This document shows, in pieces, positions 42,849 to 50,936 of a DNA stretch of 64,000 nucleotides. A model generated the notes under the pieces. That model was not told the origin of the DNA. It saw nothing but the letters and a program-made list of their open reading frames with translations, and did no database searches. Location: contig CAZWLD010000001.1 in assembly GCA_964634685.1 (NCBI GenBank), forward strand, positions 168,652 to 232,651, in the 5' to 3' direction. A program made the translations under genes and the position numbers. Source of the stretch: CAZWLD01 sp964634685. Its GTDB lineage: Bacteria > Bacillota_I > Bacilli_A > Acholeplasmatales > JAEDCM01. The stretch's first letter is position 1. Each line of letters begins with the position of its first letter.

Positions 42849-44075
42849 ATGCTATTTGGAGAAACAGATAATTTTAATCAAAAACCCGTAATTAAGGTTT
42901 TAGGTGTTGGTGGCGGCGGCGGAAACGCTGTTAATAGAATGATTGAAAATGATGTTAAGGGAGTTGAATTTGTCGCAATCAATACTGATGCGCAGGTTTT
43001 AAAGCTTTCAAAGGCCGAAACCCGTATTCAAATTGGTCGTAAGCTTACGAGAGGTCTCGGAGCTGGAGCCAAAGCCGAGATGGGAAAAGCAGCTGCCCTT
43101 GAGAGTGAGGATGAGCTTCGCGAATTATTGACCGGAACAGATATGGTATTTATAACAGCTGGAATGGGTGGAGGAACTGGTACTGGTGCCGCTCCTGTTA
43201 TTGCCCGTATTGCGAAGGAGCTAGGCTGTCTTACAATTGGTATTGTCACTAAACCTTTTGCTTTTGAGGGTCCAAGTAGAACCACCGCAGCAATCAAGGG
43301 CTTAGAGGAATTGAAGCCTTATGTTGATACCCTAATCGTTATTCCTAATGAGCGTCTTTTATCAATTGTTGATCCTGGAACATCAATGCTTGATGCCTTT
43401 AGAGAAGCTGATAATGTCTTAAGACAGGGTGTTCAAGGTATTGCGGAGATTATTGCGGTGCCAGGAGTTATTAATGTTGACTTTGCGGATGTTAGAACCG
43501 TTATTGAAAATAAAGGTACAGCCCTAATGGGTATTGGTATGGCTTCGGGTGAAAATCGGGCTGTTGAAGCGGCTCGTAAGGCCATTCATTCCCAATTGCT
43601 TGAGGTGTCAATTGATGGAGCTACCTCGGCAATTGTTAATATTACATCCGGAAAGAATATAACCTTATTTGAAACAAATGAAGCCTTAGAGGAAATTAGA
43701 AGTGCAACCAATCGTGATTTAAATATCATTTATGGTGTTGCGGTAAATGCTGATTTTGAGGATGAATTAATTGTCACTGTCATTGCGACCGGCTATGAGC
43801 TTAAGGCTCGCGAAAATGGATATGATAATATCGCTCATGATATTTTCAATAAGCGTGCCTTTGGTCAATACACTGTAACCTCAAATGGATTAGAGGCTAA
43901 ATCCAATAACAAAACAGTTACGGTTGAAAATAAGACAGAATCACGTTTCGATTCAATGCGCCAAGCGGAAGAAACGAGACGTCCTGAAAAAACATCAACA
44001 TTATTTGACACACCAAAGCAAGAAGCGCCAAAGAAATCAAACGGTCTTCCTTCATGGCTTAAGAAAAAGAATTAG
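42849..44075 (+). CDS. ftsZ: Cell division protein FtsZ
   Basis: 408-residue tubulin-like GTPase forming the Z ring. GTP-binding signature GGGTGTGAAP, T3 loop region AGMGGG, synergy loop NVDFADVRT, and the conserved C-terminal peptide ending PSWLKKKN that binds FtsA, SepF and other partners. Ribosome site GGTGGAGG. It heads ftsZ-spoIIGA-sigE-sigG as in B. subtilis (without bpr). Confidence 0.98.
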   Translation: MLFGETDNFNQKPVIKVLGVGGGGGNAVNRMIENDVKGVEFVAINTDAQVLKLSKAETRIQIGRKLTRGLGAGAKAEMGKAAALESEDELRELLTGTDMVFITAGMGGGTGTGAAPVIARIAKELGCLTIGIVTKPFAFEGPSRTTAAIKGLEELKPYVDTLIVIPNERLLSIVDPGTSMLDAFREADNVLRQGVQGIAEIIAVPGVINVDFADVRTVIENKGTALMGIGMASGENRAVEAARKAIHSQLLEVSIDGATSAIVNITSGKNITLFETNEALEEIRSATNRDLNIIYGVAVNADFEDELIVTVIATGYELKARENGYDNIAHDIFNKRAFGQYTVTSNGLEAKSNNKTVTVENKTESRFDSMRQAEETRRPEKTSTLFDTPKQEAPKKSNGLPSWLKKKN

Positions 44076-44083
44076 TTTACGAA

Positions 44084-44143
44084 AAAGCTCAAGTTTGGGC
44101 TTTTTTTCTTACTATTGCTTAGAGCTAATGCTCTAGGCTTTTT
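44084..44143 (+). terminator. Two successive hairpins after ftsZ
   Basis: AAAGCTCAAGTTTGGGCTTT (stem AAAGCTC/GGGCTTT, with one wobble) with a T tract, then a second hairpin around AGAGCTAATGCTCT also running into T. They separate ftsZ from spoIIGA. Confidence 0.7.
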
Positions 44144-44178
44144 TTATGTCAAATCTTTGGGCTTGCGTATAAAAAATA

Positions 44179-44211
44179 ATGACATTATTTTATGTAAAAA
44201 GATTTTATACT
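44179..44211 (+). promoter_or_regulatory. Candidate spoIIG-type promoter with long spacer
   Basis: ATGACA (44179-44184) and TATACT (44206-44211) are 21 bp apart. The Spo0A-activated B. subtilis spoIIG promoter is known for its 22-bp spacing. No clear Spo0A box was found; TGTCAAA at 44147-44153 is one mismatch from TGTCGAA. Confidence 0.35.
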
Positions 44212-44235
44212 TAAGGGCATAAAGGGGAGATAAAT

Positions 44236-44928
44236 GTGGTCATTTATATTGAGGCAATTTTAGCGATAAATTCGATGATTCATTACAATTTTTCAATTTT
44301 GACAATGCGTTTAATTAAGCAGAAGAAATCATTGCTTCGATTGTTGATTGGTTTGCTCATAGATAATGGATATATGCTTTTATATATGAATAATCGTCTA
44401 TTCGTCTTTTTTCGTTATCCACTATTAATTATTCTTTCCTTTATCACCTTTCAAGGGAAATGGGTTTTGGGGGGATTGGTTTATTTTCTTTTAAATCTTT
44501 TATTAGGAGGAACTGTCGGACTATTTGGCATTTATACAAATTACCATTATTTAATTATTACGATATGTCTGTTCCTGATTATTTTGATATCGGAATATTT
44601 TAAGAATTATTTGCATAGAAAGAAAATAACGGACTGCTTTTATTATGATTTAGAAATATGTGGCAAGAAAATAAAGGGGTATTTAGATACGGGAAATACT
44701 TTAGTAATTGATGAAAAGCCAGTTTTATTTTTAAAGAAAAAAATTAATGCCAAATATGTTAAGGAGGTATCCTTTGAAACGGTTATGGGAAGGGGGATGA
44801 CAAGCCTTTATTTAGCGGATGTCTTTATTATGGTTGATGGAGTAATGAAGAAATTAGATTGCTATATCGCGTACAGTAAAATTGAGTATGATTGTTTACT
44901 AAATGTTGAGATTTTGAATCAAATATGA
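44236..44928 (+). CDS. spoIIGA: Sigma-E processing aspartic peptidase SpoIIGA
   Basis: 230 residues: five N-terminal membrane helices (about residues 1-125) and a cytoplasmic aspartic-protease half-domain with catalytic Asp151 in LDTGNTL. In the mother cell it dimerises and cleaves pro-SigE after a signal from SpoIIR. Shorter than the B. subtilis protein (about 309) mainly in the C-terminal domain. GTG start. Position between ftsZ and sigE confirms the call. Confidence 0.92.
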   Translation: MVIYIEAILAINSMIHYNFSILTMRLIKQKKSLLRLLIGLLIDNGYMLLYMNNRLFVFFRYPLLIILSFITFQGKWVLGGLVYFLLNLLLGGTVGLFGIYTNYHYLIITICLFLIILISEYFKNYLHRKKITDCFYYDLEICGKKIKGYLDTGNTLVIDEKPVLFLKKKINAKYVKEVSFETVMGRGMTSLYLADVFIMVDGVMKKLDCYIAYSKIEYDCLLNVEILNQI

Positions 44929-44941
44929 GGGGATGAATTGC

Positions 44942-45646
44942 ATGTATCGATTAATTTTATTTATCATTAATTTCTTTAAGGTTCGAAGATGTAATTATAT
45001 TAATAAGACAGAGCATCTACCGGAGCCTTTAGGAGAAGAAAAAGAAAAGGAATTATTGATCCAATATAAAGAAGGATCGATGAAGGCTCGTAATGAGCTG
45101 ATTGAGCATAATATGCGGTTAGTTGTTTACATTGCCAAAAAATTTGAAAGCCCAAAGGCTTCGATGGATGATTTGATATCAATCGGCTCGATGGGCTTAA
45201 TAAAAAGTGTTGAAACCTATCAAATGGATAAAAATATTAAGCTTGCGACCTACGCTTCAAGGTGCATTGAAAATGAGATTTTAATGTTTTTAAGAAAAGT
45301 CAGTAAAATGAAGGTTGAGGTATCATTAGATGAAACCTTAAATGTTGATAGTGATGGCAATGAATTATTATTAGCTGATATCTTAAGCTCAAATGATGAT
45401 TCCTTTTATAACGATGCCATCAATAATGAGCGGATTAAGGCAATGTACAAGGCCATTAGTCGCCTTAATCATCGGGAAAAGGAAATAATTTCTTTGCGTT
45501 TTGGCTTATTTGATATTGAGGCCTTAACACAAAAGGAGGTGGCTGATTTTTTAAATATTTCTCAATCCTACATCTCTCGACTAGAAAAAAGAATTATTGG
45601 GAAGCTCCGACAGGCAATGGACGCCATCCTTGAGGTAAAAAAATAA
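44942..45646 (+). CDS. sigE: Pro-sigma-E, mother-cell sporulation sigma factor
   Basis: 234 residues. An N-terminal hydrophobic/basic pro-sequence (about 25 residues: RLILFIINFFKVRR) is followed by the sigma-70 core: region 2 with NMRLVVYIAKKFE, DLISIGSMGLIKSV and KLATYASRCIENEI; region 4 with the helix-turn-helix TQKEVADFLNISQSYISRLEKR. Closely resembles B. subtilis SigE. ATG at 44942 fits the AGGGGAT site; an ATG at 44933 lies too close to it. Cleavage by SpoIIGA should activate it. Confidence 0.96.
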   Translation: MYRLILFIINFFKVRRCNYINKTEHLPEPLGEEKEKELLIQYKEGSMKARNELIEHNMRLVVYIAKKFESPKASMDDLISIGSMGLIKSVETYQMDKNIKLATYASRCIENEILMFLRKVSKMKVEVSLDETLNVDSDGNELLLADILSSNDDSFYNDAINNERIKAMYKAISRLNHREKEIISLRFGLFDIEALTQKEVADFLNISQSYISRLEKRIIGKLRQAMDAILEVKK

Positions 45647-45715
45647 ATATATGATTAATTAAGAATAGTTTTGTCCATTTCTTCTCATACTTTAGGTAGA
45701 AGGGATGTGCGAATA

Positions 45716-46486
45716 ATGTACAAGGTAGAGATAACAGGAGTAGATACAAGCAAGCTCGAAACAATTTCATATCTCGAAATGGAAGAATTAATGGATAAAA
45801 TTAAGCAAGGAGATATGAAGGCTCGCGAACGAATGATTAATGGTAATCTTAAATTAATTTTAAGTGTTTTAAAAAAGTTTAATACAAGAGGAGAGGCAAT
45901 TGATGATTTATTCCAGGTTGGATGCATTGGGCTTATCAAGGCTATCGATAATTTTGATATGTCGCATGGAGTTAAATTTTCGACCTATGCCGTGCCGATG
46001 ATTATTGGGGAAATAAGAAGATATTTACGTGATAATGGTGCCATCAGAGTATCAAGGAGTCTCAAGGATATTGCCTATAAAGCGATAAGCATCAAGGATG
46101 AGTTTATGGCTAACAACCATCGCGAGCCCACGGCCGAAGAAATTGCTAAGGAAATAGGCTGCGAAGCGATTGATGTCATTATGGGCTTAGAGGCTATCCA
46201 GGATCCCGTTTCCATCTTTACACCAATCTATGATAATGGTTCTGATGTCATTGAATTAATCGATCAAATTGGTGATAATGAAACAATGGAAAATAAGATG
46301 TCGCAGGAGCGGATGATTAAGGAGGCGTTATCAAAGCTCGACGAACGAGAAAAAATGATTATTTTTGATCGCTATTTTAATGATAAGACACAAATGGAAA
46401 TTGCCAATGAGCTAGGTATTAGTCAAGCCCAGGTTTCACGGCTTGAAAAAAATGCTTTAAAAAGTATGTATGATGAAATTAAGTGA
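45716..46486 (+). CDS. sigG: Forespore sigma factor SigG
   Basis: 256 residues. The N-terminal KVEITGVDTSKL is the SigG signature, which includes the anti-sigma contact region. Region 2 has DDLFQVGCIGLIKAIDNFD and KFSTYAVPMIIGEIRR, and region 4 ends in ISQAQVSRLEKNAL. It directs late forespore genes after engulfment. ATG at 45716 after AGAAGGGA; a GTG at 45707 is too near that site. The 69-bp gap after sigE leaves room for a separate promoter, not clearly identified. Confidence 0.96.
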   Translation: MYKVEITGVDTSKLETISYLEMEELMDKIKQGDMKARERMINGNLKLILSVLKKFNTRGEAIDDLFQVGCIGLIKAIDNFDMSHGVKFSTYAVPMIIGEIRRYLRDNGAIRVSRSLKDIAYKAISIKDEFMANNHREPTAEEIAKEIGCEAIDVIMGLEAIQDPVSIFTPIYDNGSDVIELIDQIGDNETMENKMSQERMIKEALSKLDEREKMIIFDRYFNDKTQMEIANELGISQAQVSRLEKNALKSMYDEIK

Positions 46487-46511
46487 GATTATTCTCCTTT
46501 TTTCTTTTTTG

Positions 46512-46520
46512 TGATACAAT
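46512..46520 (+). promoter_or_regulatory. Extended -10 promoter of the transporter gene
   Basis: TGATACAAT at 46512-46520 is an extended -10, 26 bp before the GTG start. Confidence 0.55.
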
Positions 46521-46545
46521 AGAAAGAAAAAGGAGTTTTTTTGTC

Positions 46546-47868
46546 GTGAAGTTGAATTATAAAAATACACTTTTTGTGGGACTTGCCTTTTTTGTTATTT
46601 TGATGCTTTGGCAGGTCTACAATACCTATTGTCCATTAATGCTTAAGCCTTTGCTTAAGGACGCCCTTAATATTGAGGATGAAAATAAGGTTTTATATAT
46701 TGTGGGAATTATTATGGCCATTGATAATGTTTTTGCTTTATTTTTATTGCCGATTTTTGGTAATTTATCCGATAAGACGAATACGCGCTTTGGAAAAAGA
46801 ATGCCCTATATTGCCTTAGGAATGATTAGTAGTGCGATTATTTTTCCATTCATTGCGGTTTTCTTTATGATGAATAGCTTGATTGGGGTCATTATCTCGA
46901 TGCTTTTACTCTTGACGGTTACACATATGTATAGATCTCCGGCAGTTTCCTTAATGCCGGATATTACCCCTAAGCCCTTGCGAAGCAAAGCCAATGGCAT
47001 TATCAATTTAGTTGGCTATATTGGGGCTATTATTGCTGGAGCCTTAGCGATGGTTTTCAAAAGAGAGGATCAATATCTTTTCCCTTTCATTATTTCCTCA
47101 GGCTGTATGATTTTAGCTTTAATCATTTTGTTAATTAAAATTAAGGAAAATAAATTAGTTGCCGAGGCCGAAAAGGAAATCCTCAAGGGAGAAGAGGAAG
47201 CGGAAACCTTAGAGGAAATAAAAGATGATGGTAAGCTTTCAAAAGCCGATCGTCGCAATTTCATCATTATTATCATTGCAGTTTTTCTTTGGTTTATGGC
47301 CTTCAATGCTGTTGAAACCTTTATGTCAACATATTTTGTGGATTTAATGGTAGCGCATGGAAAAGACGCCGCAAGTGGTGTTAGCGCAGCCGGTACTGCG
47401 GTCATTATTTTGACCGTTTCATCGATTATTACCTTTATTCCGGCGAGCTTTCTAGCTTCCTTAATTGGAAGAAAGCTAAGCGTTGCGATTGGCTTGTCAA
47501 TCTTGATTGCTGGCTTTATTTTAGCCATTTTCCAAATTAAATTTGGCATCATCTTTATTATTGCCATTGCCCTTTGTGGAATTGGATGGGCGATGATTAA
47601 TGTCAATTCGTATCCAATGATTGTGGAAATGAGTAATCAAAAAAATATTGGAAAAATCACCGGCTATTATTATGTCGCAAGTATGCTCGCTCAATCGGTT
47701 ACGCCAATATTATTAGGAATTATTATGACCCTTAATGGAAAAACAAAGCCTTTATTTTACTATGCGTCGATTGTCGCTACTTTAGCCTTTGTTGTCTTTG
47801 TTTTCTTTAAGGAAAAGAATGTAAGGCATATTAAGAAAAAAGGAATTGAAGTATTTGATGTCGATTAA
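46546..47868 (+). CDS. MFS transporter (GPH/SLC45-like)
   Basis: 440 residues with about twelve membrane helices. The A-like motif GNLSDKTNTRFGKRMPYI between helices 2 and 3 resembles sugar-cation (GPH/SLC45) carriers. A charged cytoplasmic loop of about 40 residues (EAEKEILKGEEEAE) lies in the middle. The substrate is unknown; a sugar or glycoside is plausible. GTG at 46546 after AAAAGGAG is preferred to the first in-frame start, which would precede the promoter. It is inserted between sigG and the ylmE-sepF segment of the B. subtilis order. Confidence 0.85.
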   Translation: MKLNYKNTLFVGLAFFVILMLWQVYNTYCPLMLKPLLKDALNIEDENKVLYIVGIIMAIDNVFALFLLPIFGNLSDKTNTRFGKRMPYIALGMISSAIIFPFIAVFFMMNSLIGVIISMLLLLTVTHMYRSPAVSLMPDITPKPLRSKANGIINLVGYIGAIIAGALAMVFKREDQYLFPFIISSGCMILALIILLIKIKENKLVAEAEKEILKGEEEAETLEEIKDDGKLSKADRRNFIIIIIAVFLWFMAFNAVETFMSTYFVDLMVAHGKDAASGVSAAGTAVIILTVSSIITFIPASFLASLIGRKLSVAIGLSILIAGFILAIFQIKFGIIFIIAIALCGIGWAMINVNSYPMIVEMSNQKNIGKITGYYYVASMLAQSVTPILLGIIMTLNGKTKPLFYYASIVATLAFVVFVFFKEKNVRHIKKKGIEVFDVD

Positions 47869-47904
47869 TTGTTTTTTCCTCTATTATTTTTAAATTAAAT
47901 ATGC

Positions 47905-47910
47905 TAAAAT
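47905..47910 (+). promoter_or_regulatory. Extended -10 promoter of ychF
   Basis: TGCTAAAAT (TG at 47902-47903) is an extended -10, 28 bp ahead of ychF. Confidence 0.5.
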
Positions 47911-47937
47911 ATATTTTGTATGTTTGGAGGAATTAAA

Positions 47938-49032
47938 ATGAGTTTAAAAGCTGGTATTGTTGGTCTTCCTAATGTCGGAAAATCAACATTATTTAATGCC
48001 ATTACCAAGGCTTCGGTTTTAGCGGCTAATTATCCTTTTGCGACGATTGACCCTAATGTCGGGGTTGTTGAGGTACCTGATGACAGATTAAATTTTTTAA
48101 CAGAGCTATATAATCCGAAAAGAACTGTTCCCACAACCTTTGAATTTGTCGATATCGCCGGTTTAGTTAAGGGCGCATCGAAAGGCGAGGGTTTAGGAAA
48201 TCAATTCTTAAGCAATATTAGGGAAGCCGATGCTATTTGTGAGGTTGTCCGTTGCTTTATTGATCAAAATGTTCATCATGTTGAAGGAAGCGTTGATGCC
48301 ATTCGTGATGTTTCGATTATCAATTTAGAATTAATTTTAGCGGACCTTGCGATTATTGAAAATCGGATTCCAAAGATTGAAAAAAAGGCGCGCGTTAAGG
48401 AAGATAATGCCCAAGCTGAATATCAAGTTTTAGTAAAATTAAGAGATGCTCTTTTAGAGGAAATTCCAGTTCGTAATGTGGATTTAGATGAAAATGAGCT
48501 TGCGATAATTAAGCATTTTAACTTTTTATCCCAAAAGCCAATTTTATATATCGCTAATGTTAGTGATGCTGATTTGCTAGATTTAGATTCGAATGAAGAT
48601 TATCAAAAGCTAAAGGAATATGCAAAGAATGATAAGGTTATTCCAATTTGTGCCCAAATGGAGGCTGATTTGGCATCCTTATCGAAGGAAGAAAAAAAGG
48701 AATTCCTAGATGATTTAGGATTGATGGAATCGGGTCTTGATTCCTTAATAAAGGAAGCCTATGATACCTTAGGGCTTGCGACCTATTTTACAGCTGGCGA
48801 ACAAGAGGTTAAGGCTTGGACCTTTAAAAAGGGAATGAAGGCACCTCAATGTGCAGGAATCATTCATAGTGATTTTGAAAGAGGCTTTATTCGAGCTGAG
48901 ACCGTGGCTTTTGATGATTTAAAGGAATGCGGAAATATGGCTCATGCTAGAGAAAATGGTCGTGTTCGCAGTGAAGGAAAGGAATATATCGTCAAGGATG
49001 GCGATATTATGCTCTTTAGATTTAATGTATGA
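47938..49032 (+). CDS. ychF: Ribosome-binding ATPase YchF
   Basis: 364-residue Obg-family protein with ATP specificity: G1 GLPNVGKSTLFNAIT, G3 DIAGLVKGA, a coiled hairpin insert, and a C-terminal TGS domain (FTAGEQEVKAWTF). It associates with ribosomes. ATG at 47938 after GGAGGA is preferred to the in-frame ATG at 47920. Its stop codon overlaps the yggS start by 4 bp. Confidence 0.97.
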   Translation: MSLKAGIVGLPNVGKSTLFNAITKASVLAANYPFATIDPNVGVVEVPDDRLNFLTELYNPKRTVPTTFEFVDIAGLVKGASKGEGLGNQFLSNIREADAICEVVRCFIDQNVHHVEGSVDAIRDVSIINLELILADLAIIENRIPKIEKKARVKEDNAQAEYQVLVKLRDALLEEIPVRNVDLDENELAIIKHFNFLSQKPILYIANVSDADLLDLDSNEDYQKLKEYAKNDKVIPICAQMEADLASLSKEEKKEFLDDLGLMESGLDSLIKEAYDTLGLATYFTAGEQEVKAWTFKKGMKAPQCAGIIHSDFERGFIRAETVAFDDLKECGNMAHARENGRVRSEGKEYIVKDGDIMLFRFNV

Positions 49033-49655
49033 TAAATGTTGAAAAAATTAAGGAAATTCAAAGCTTACTTCATGATGAAACCATTGTGGCAGCGACAAAA
49101 TATGTTGATAGTAATGATATTATTGAATTAATGAAGGTTGGAATTAATAATATTGGTGAAAATCGTGTTGATTCCTTTTTGAAGAAATATGAGGAGTTAA
49201 ACAGTTATCCGCTTATTTGGCATTTTATTGGAACTCTTCAAACAAATAAGGTTTCGGATATGATTAATAAAATTGACTATCTGCATTCTTTAGATAATTT
49301 ACGTTTAGCAGAGAAGATAAATCGTTATCGAATTACGCCTTTGAAGTGCTTTGTTGAGGTTAATGTTACGAAGGAAGATACTAAGCATGGTCTTTATGTT
49401 GAAAATTTAGAGGAATTTCTTCATAATTTAGAAAAATATGATAAAATAGAGGTAGTAGGGCTTATGACAATGGCGCCTAATACTTTAGATATCAAGACAA
49501 TCGATGATTGCTTTAGCCAATTAAAAGCCTTGAAAGAAAAATATAATCTACCTTATTTGTCAATGGGAATGTCTAATGATTATGAGGTAGCAATCAAAAA
49601 TGGCACAAGCTTTTTAAGACTTGGCCGAATACTATTTGAAGGAGAGGATAAATAA
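49029..49655 (+). CDS. yggS: PLP homeostasis protein YggS/YlmE
   Basis: 208 residues forming a TIM barrel that binds pyridoxal phosphate through the Lys in VAATKYV. Other family motifs: GENRVDSF, WHFIGTLQTNK, HSLDN and LSMGMSNDYEVAI. In B. subtilis the ortholog ylmE precedes ylmF/sepF, as here. It overlaps both ychF and sepF by a few bases, so the three genes are coupled. Confidence 0.96.
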   Translation: MINVEKIKEIQSLLHDETIVAATKYVDSNDIIELMKVGINNIGENRVDSFLKKYEELNSYPLIWHFIGTLQTNKVSDMINKIDYLHSLDNLRLAEKINRYRITPLKCFVEVNVTKEDTKHGLYVENLEEFLHNLEKYDKIEVVGLMTMAPNTLDIKTIDDCFSQLKALKEKYNLPYLSMGMSNDYEVAIKNGTSFLRLGRILFEGEDK

Positions 49656-49996
49656 TGGGACTTTTTGGAAAAAAAGAAGATTCAAGAAAAGAATATAATC
49701 AAGCTCTCGATAATCTTAATAGTACCGAAACTGTTCGCGATCGTGTTCATTTTCAACAGGTTTTTGATAATGATGATCCCGTTAAAATAGCTGATATTTT
49801 GATTGCGGGGCAACCTTTAGTTCTTGATTTTGGTGAGCTAAATATCGATGAGGCAAATAAAGATTTAGCCTTTCTTGCGGGCGTAACCTATGCCCTCAAG
49901 GGAGAAGTTATTCATATCATTGAAAGCATTTATCTTTTTGCTCGCTCAACCGATTTTAGTGATGGTTCTTTAGATGAAATGATTAGAGAGATTTAA
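49655..49996 (+). CDS. sepF: Cell division protein SepF
   Basis: 113 residues. A very short N-terminal membrane-binding stretch (MGLFGKK) and linker precede the SepF core (residues 38-113) with PLVLDFGEL, AFLAGVTYALKGEV and the terminal strand. SepF binds the FtsZ tail and tethers Z rings to the membrane. No ftsA is in the cluster, so SepF could be the main anchor if ftsA is missing genome-wide. Confidence 0.95.
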   Translation: MGLFGKKEDSRKEYNQALDNLNSTETVRDRVHFQQVFDNDDPVKIADILIAGQPLVLDFGELNIDEANKDLAFLAGVTYALKGEVIHIIESIYLFARSTDFSDGSLDEMIREI

Positions 49997-50016
49997 GGGC
50001 TTGCCCTTTTTTCTTT
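49994..50016 (+). terminator. Small terminator after sepF
   Basis: AAGGGC-TT-GCCCTT stem with a following T-rich tract; it overlaps the sepF stop codon. Confidence 0.6.
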
Positions 50017-50033
50017 ATGTAAAGGAGAATAAT

Positions 50034-50630
50034 ATGATAAGGAAATATAAAAGTCTTCCCCTTTGGCTACATACTTTATTATTAATGCTAGGACTTGTTT
50101 TGTTAGGACTCTTAATCAATTTTTTTCATAATAAATATTCATTAGTGCTTGAATTCTTGGTTTTATTGTTTATATTTTTTGAATTTTTTATTGGCATAAC
50201 CTATAAAACAAAAAGAGGGGCTTTTGAAATTGATGAAAGGGTTTTGCCTTCCCGTAATTTTGATGAAATAAAGCAAAGCTTAATTAATGATCATTTTACC
50301 ATCAATCGCTTAAATGATGATTATTATTACGTTAAAAATATCAAGGGCTTTACCGTAACCATCGATTTGCGGTTACATTTTGGAATTAAAAAATATCAAC
50401 CAAAGGAAGAAAATATCATTCGTCCAATCAAGGAAGCAAAAAAGGCCATCAATATTTTGCTTTTGCCAGGAAGGAATAAAAAGACTTTGTATATGGCCAA
50501 GCACTTTGGACTTGTGGACAAGGAGAATATTGATATTTGCTTTATTATGGAAGATGGACTTCATCAATTGACAAAGCCAGATGAATTTCCACCCATTTTA
50601 CAGGAAATTTATGATAAATATCTTAAATAA
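50034..50630 (+). CDS. Two-TM protein of unknown function
   Basis: 198 residues. Two membrane helices (about residues 10-30 and 35-56) are followed by a soluble alpha/beta domain (about 65-198) with no motif I recognise. It occupies the place where B. subtilis has ylmG, ylmH and divIVA before ileS, but shows no similarity to DivIVA coiled coils or the YlmH S4 domain. ATG at 50034 after AAAGGAG. Confidence 0.7.
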   Translation: MIRKYKSLPLWLHTLLLMLGLVLLGLLINFFHNKYSLVLEFLVLLFIFFEFFIGITYKTKRGAFEIDERVLPSRNFDEIKQSLINDHFTINRLNDDYYYVKNIKGFTVTIDLRLHFGIKKYQPKEENIIRPIKEAKKAINILLLPGRNKKTLYMAKHFGLVDKENIDICFIMEDGLHQLTKPDEFPPILQEIYDKYLK

Positions 50631-50673
50631 AGAGCGTTTTCCTAAAATAGGGTATTTTATTTTGAAAATATAT

Positions 50674-50912
50674 TGGTATAATATAGTTAGAGCAATGAAA
50701 AGGACACGTTTTATTAGATGTTGTAAGAAAGCGAATTAGGGATGGTGCGAGCCTAAGCTTATTGTTTAATAAAATATCACCTTGGAGCTAAAAGCTGAAA
50801 TTAGTAAGCTTTTACGTTTTCTCGCGTTAAGAGAGTTGAGGGCTAGATTTTTTTATCTAGAACTAAGGTGGAACCGCGATAATATCGTCCTTAGATAAGG
50901 GCGATTTTTTTT
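50674..50912 (+). ncRNA. T-box leader of ileS with extended -10 promoter
   Basis: TGGTATAAT (50674-50682) starts the unit. The T-box AAGGTGGAACCGCG is at 50865-50878, followed by a terminator hairpin (50884-50893 with 50896-50905, one wobble, then T8). Stem I signature GGGATGGTGCGAGCC is near 50737-50751. An ATC triplet at 50776-50778, followed by A, is the best specifier and fits isoleucine. The 306-bp gap before ileS holds only this element. Confidence 0.92.
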
Positions 50913-50936
50913 ATAAAAAATTAGGAGGAAAGAAAA

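Noticed and set aside
45665..45693. SigE-like promoter (ATA, 18 bp, CATACTTT) before sigG
   Set aside because: The start site would fall inside the sigG ribosome site, and sigG is normally SigF-dependent; no SigF match was found either, so no promoter was called.
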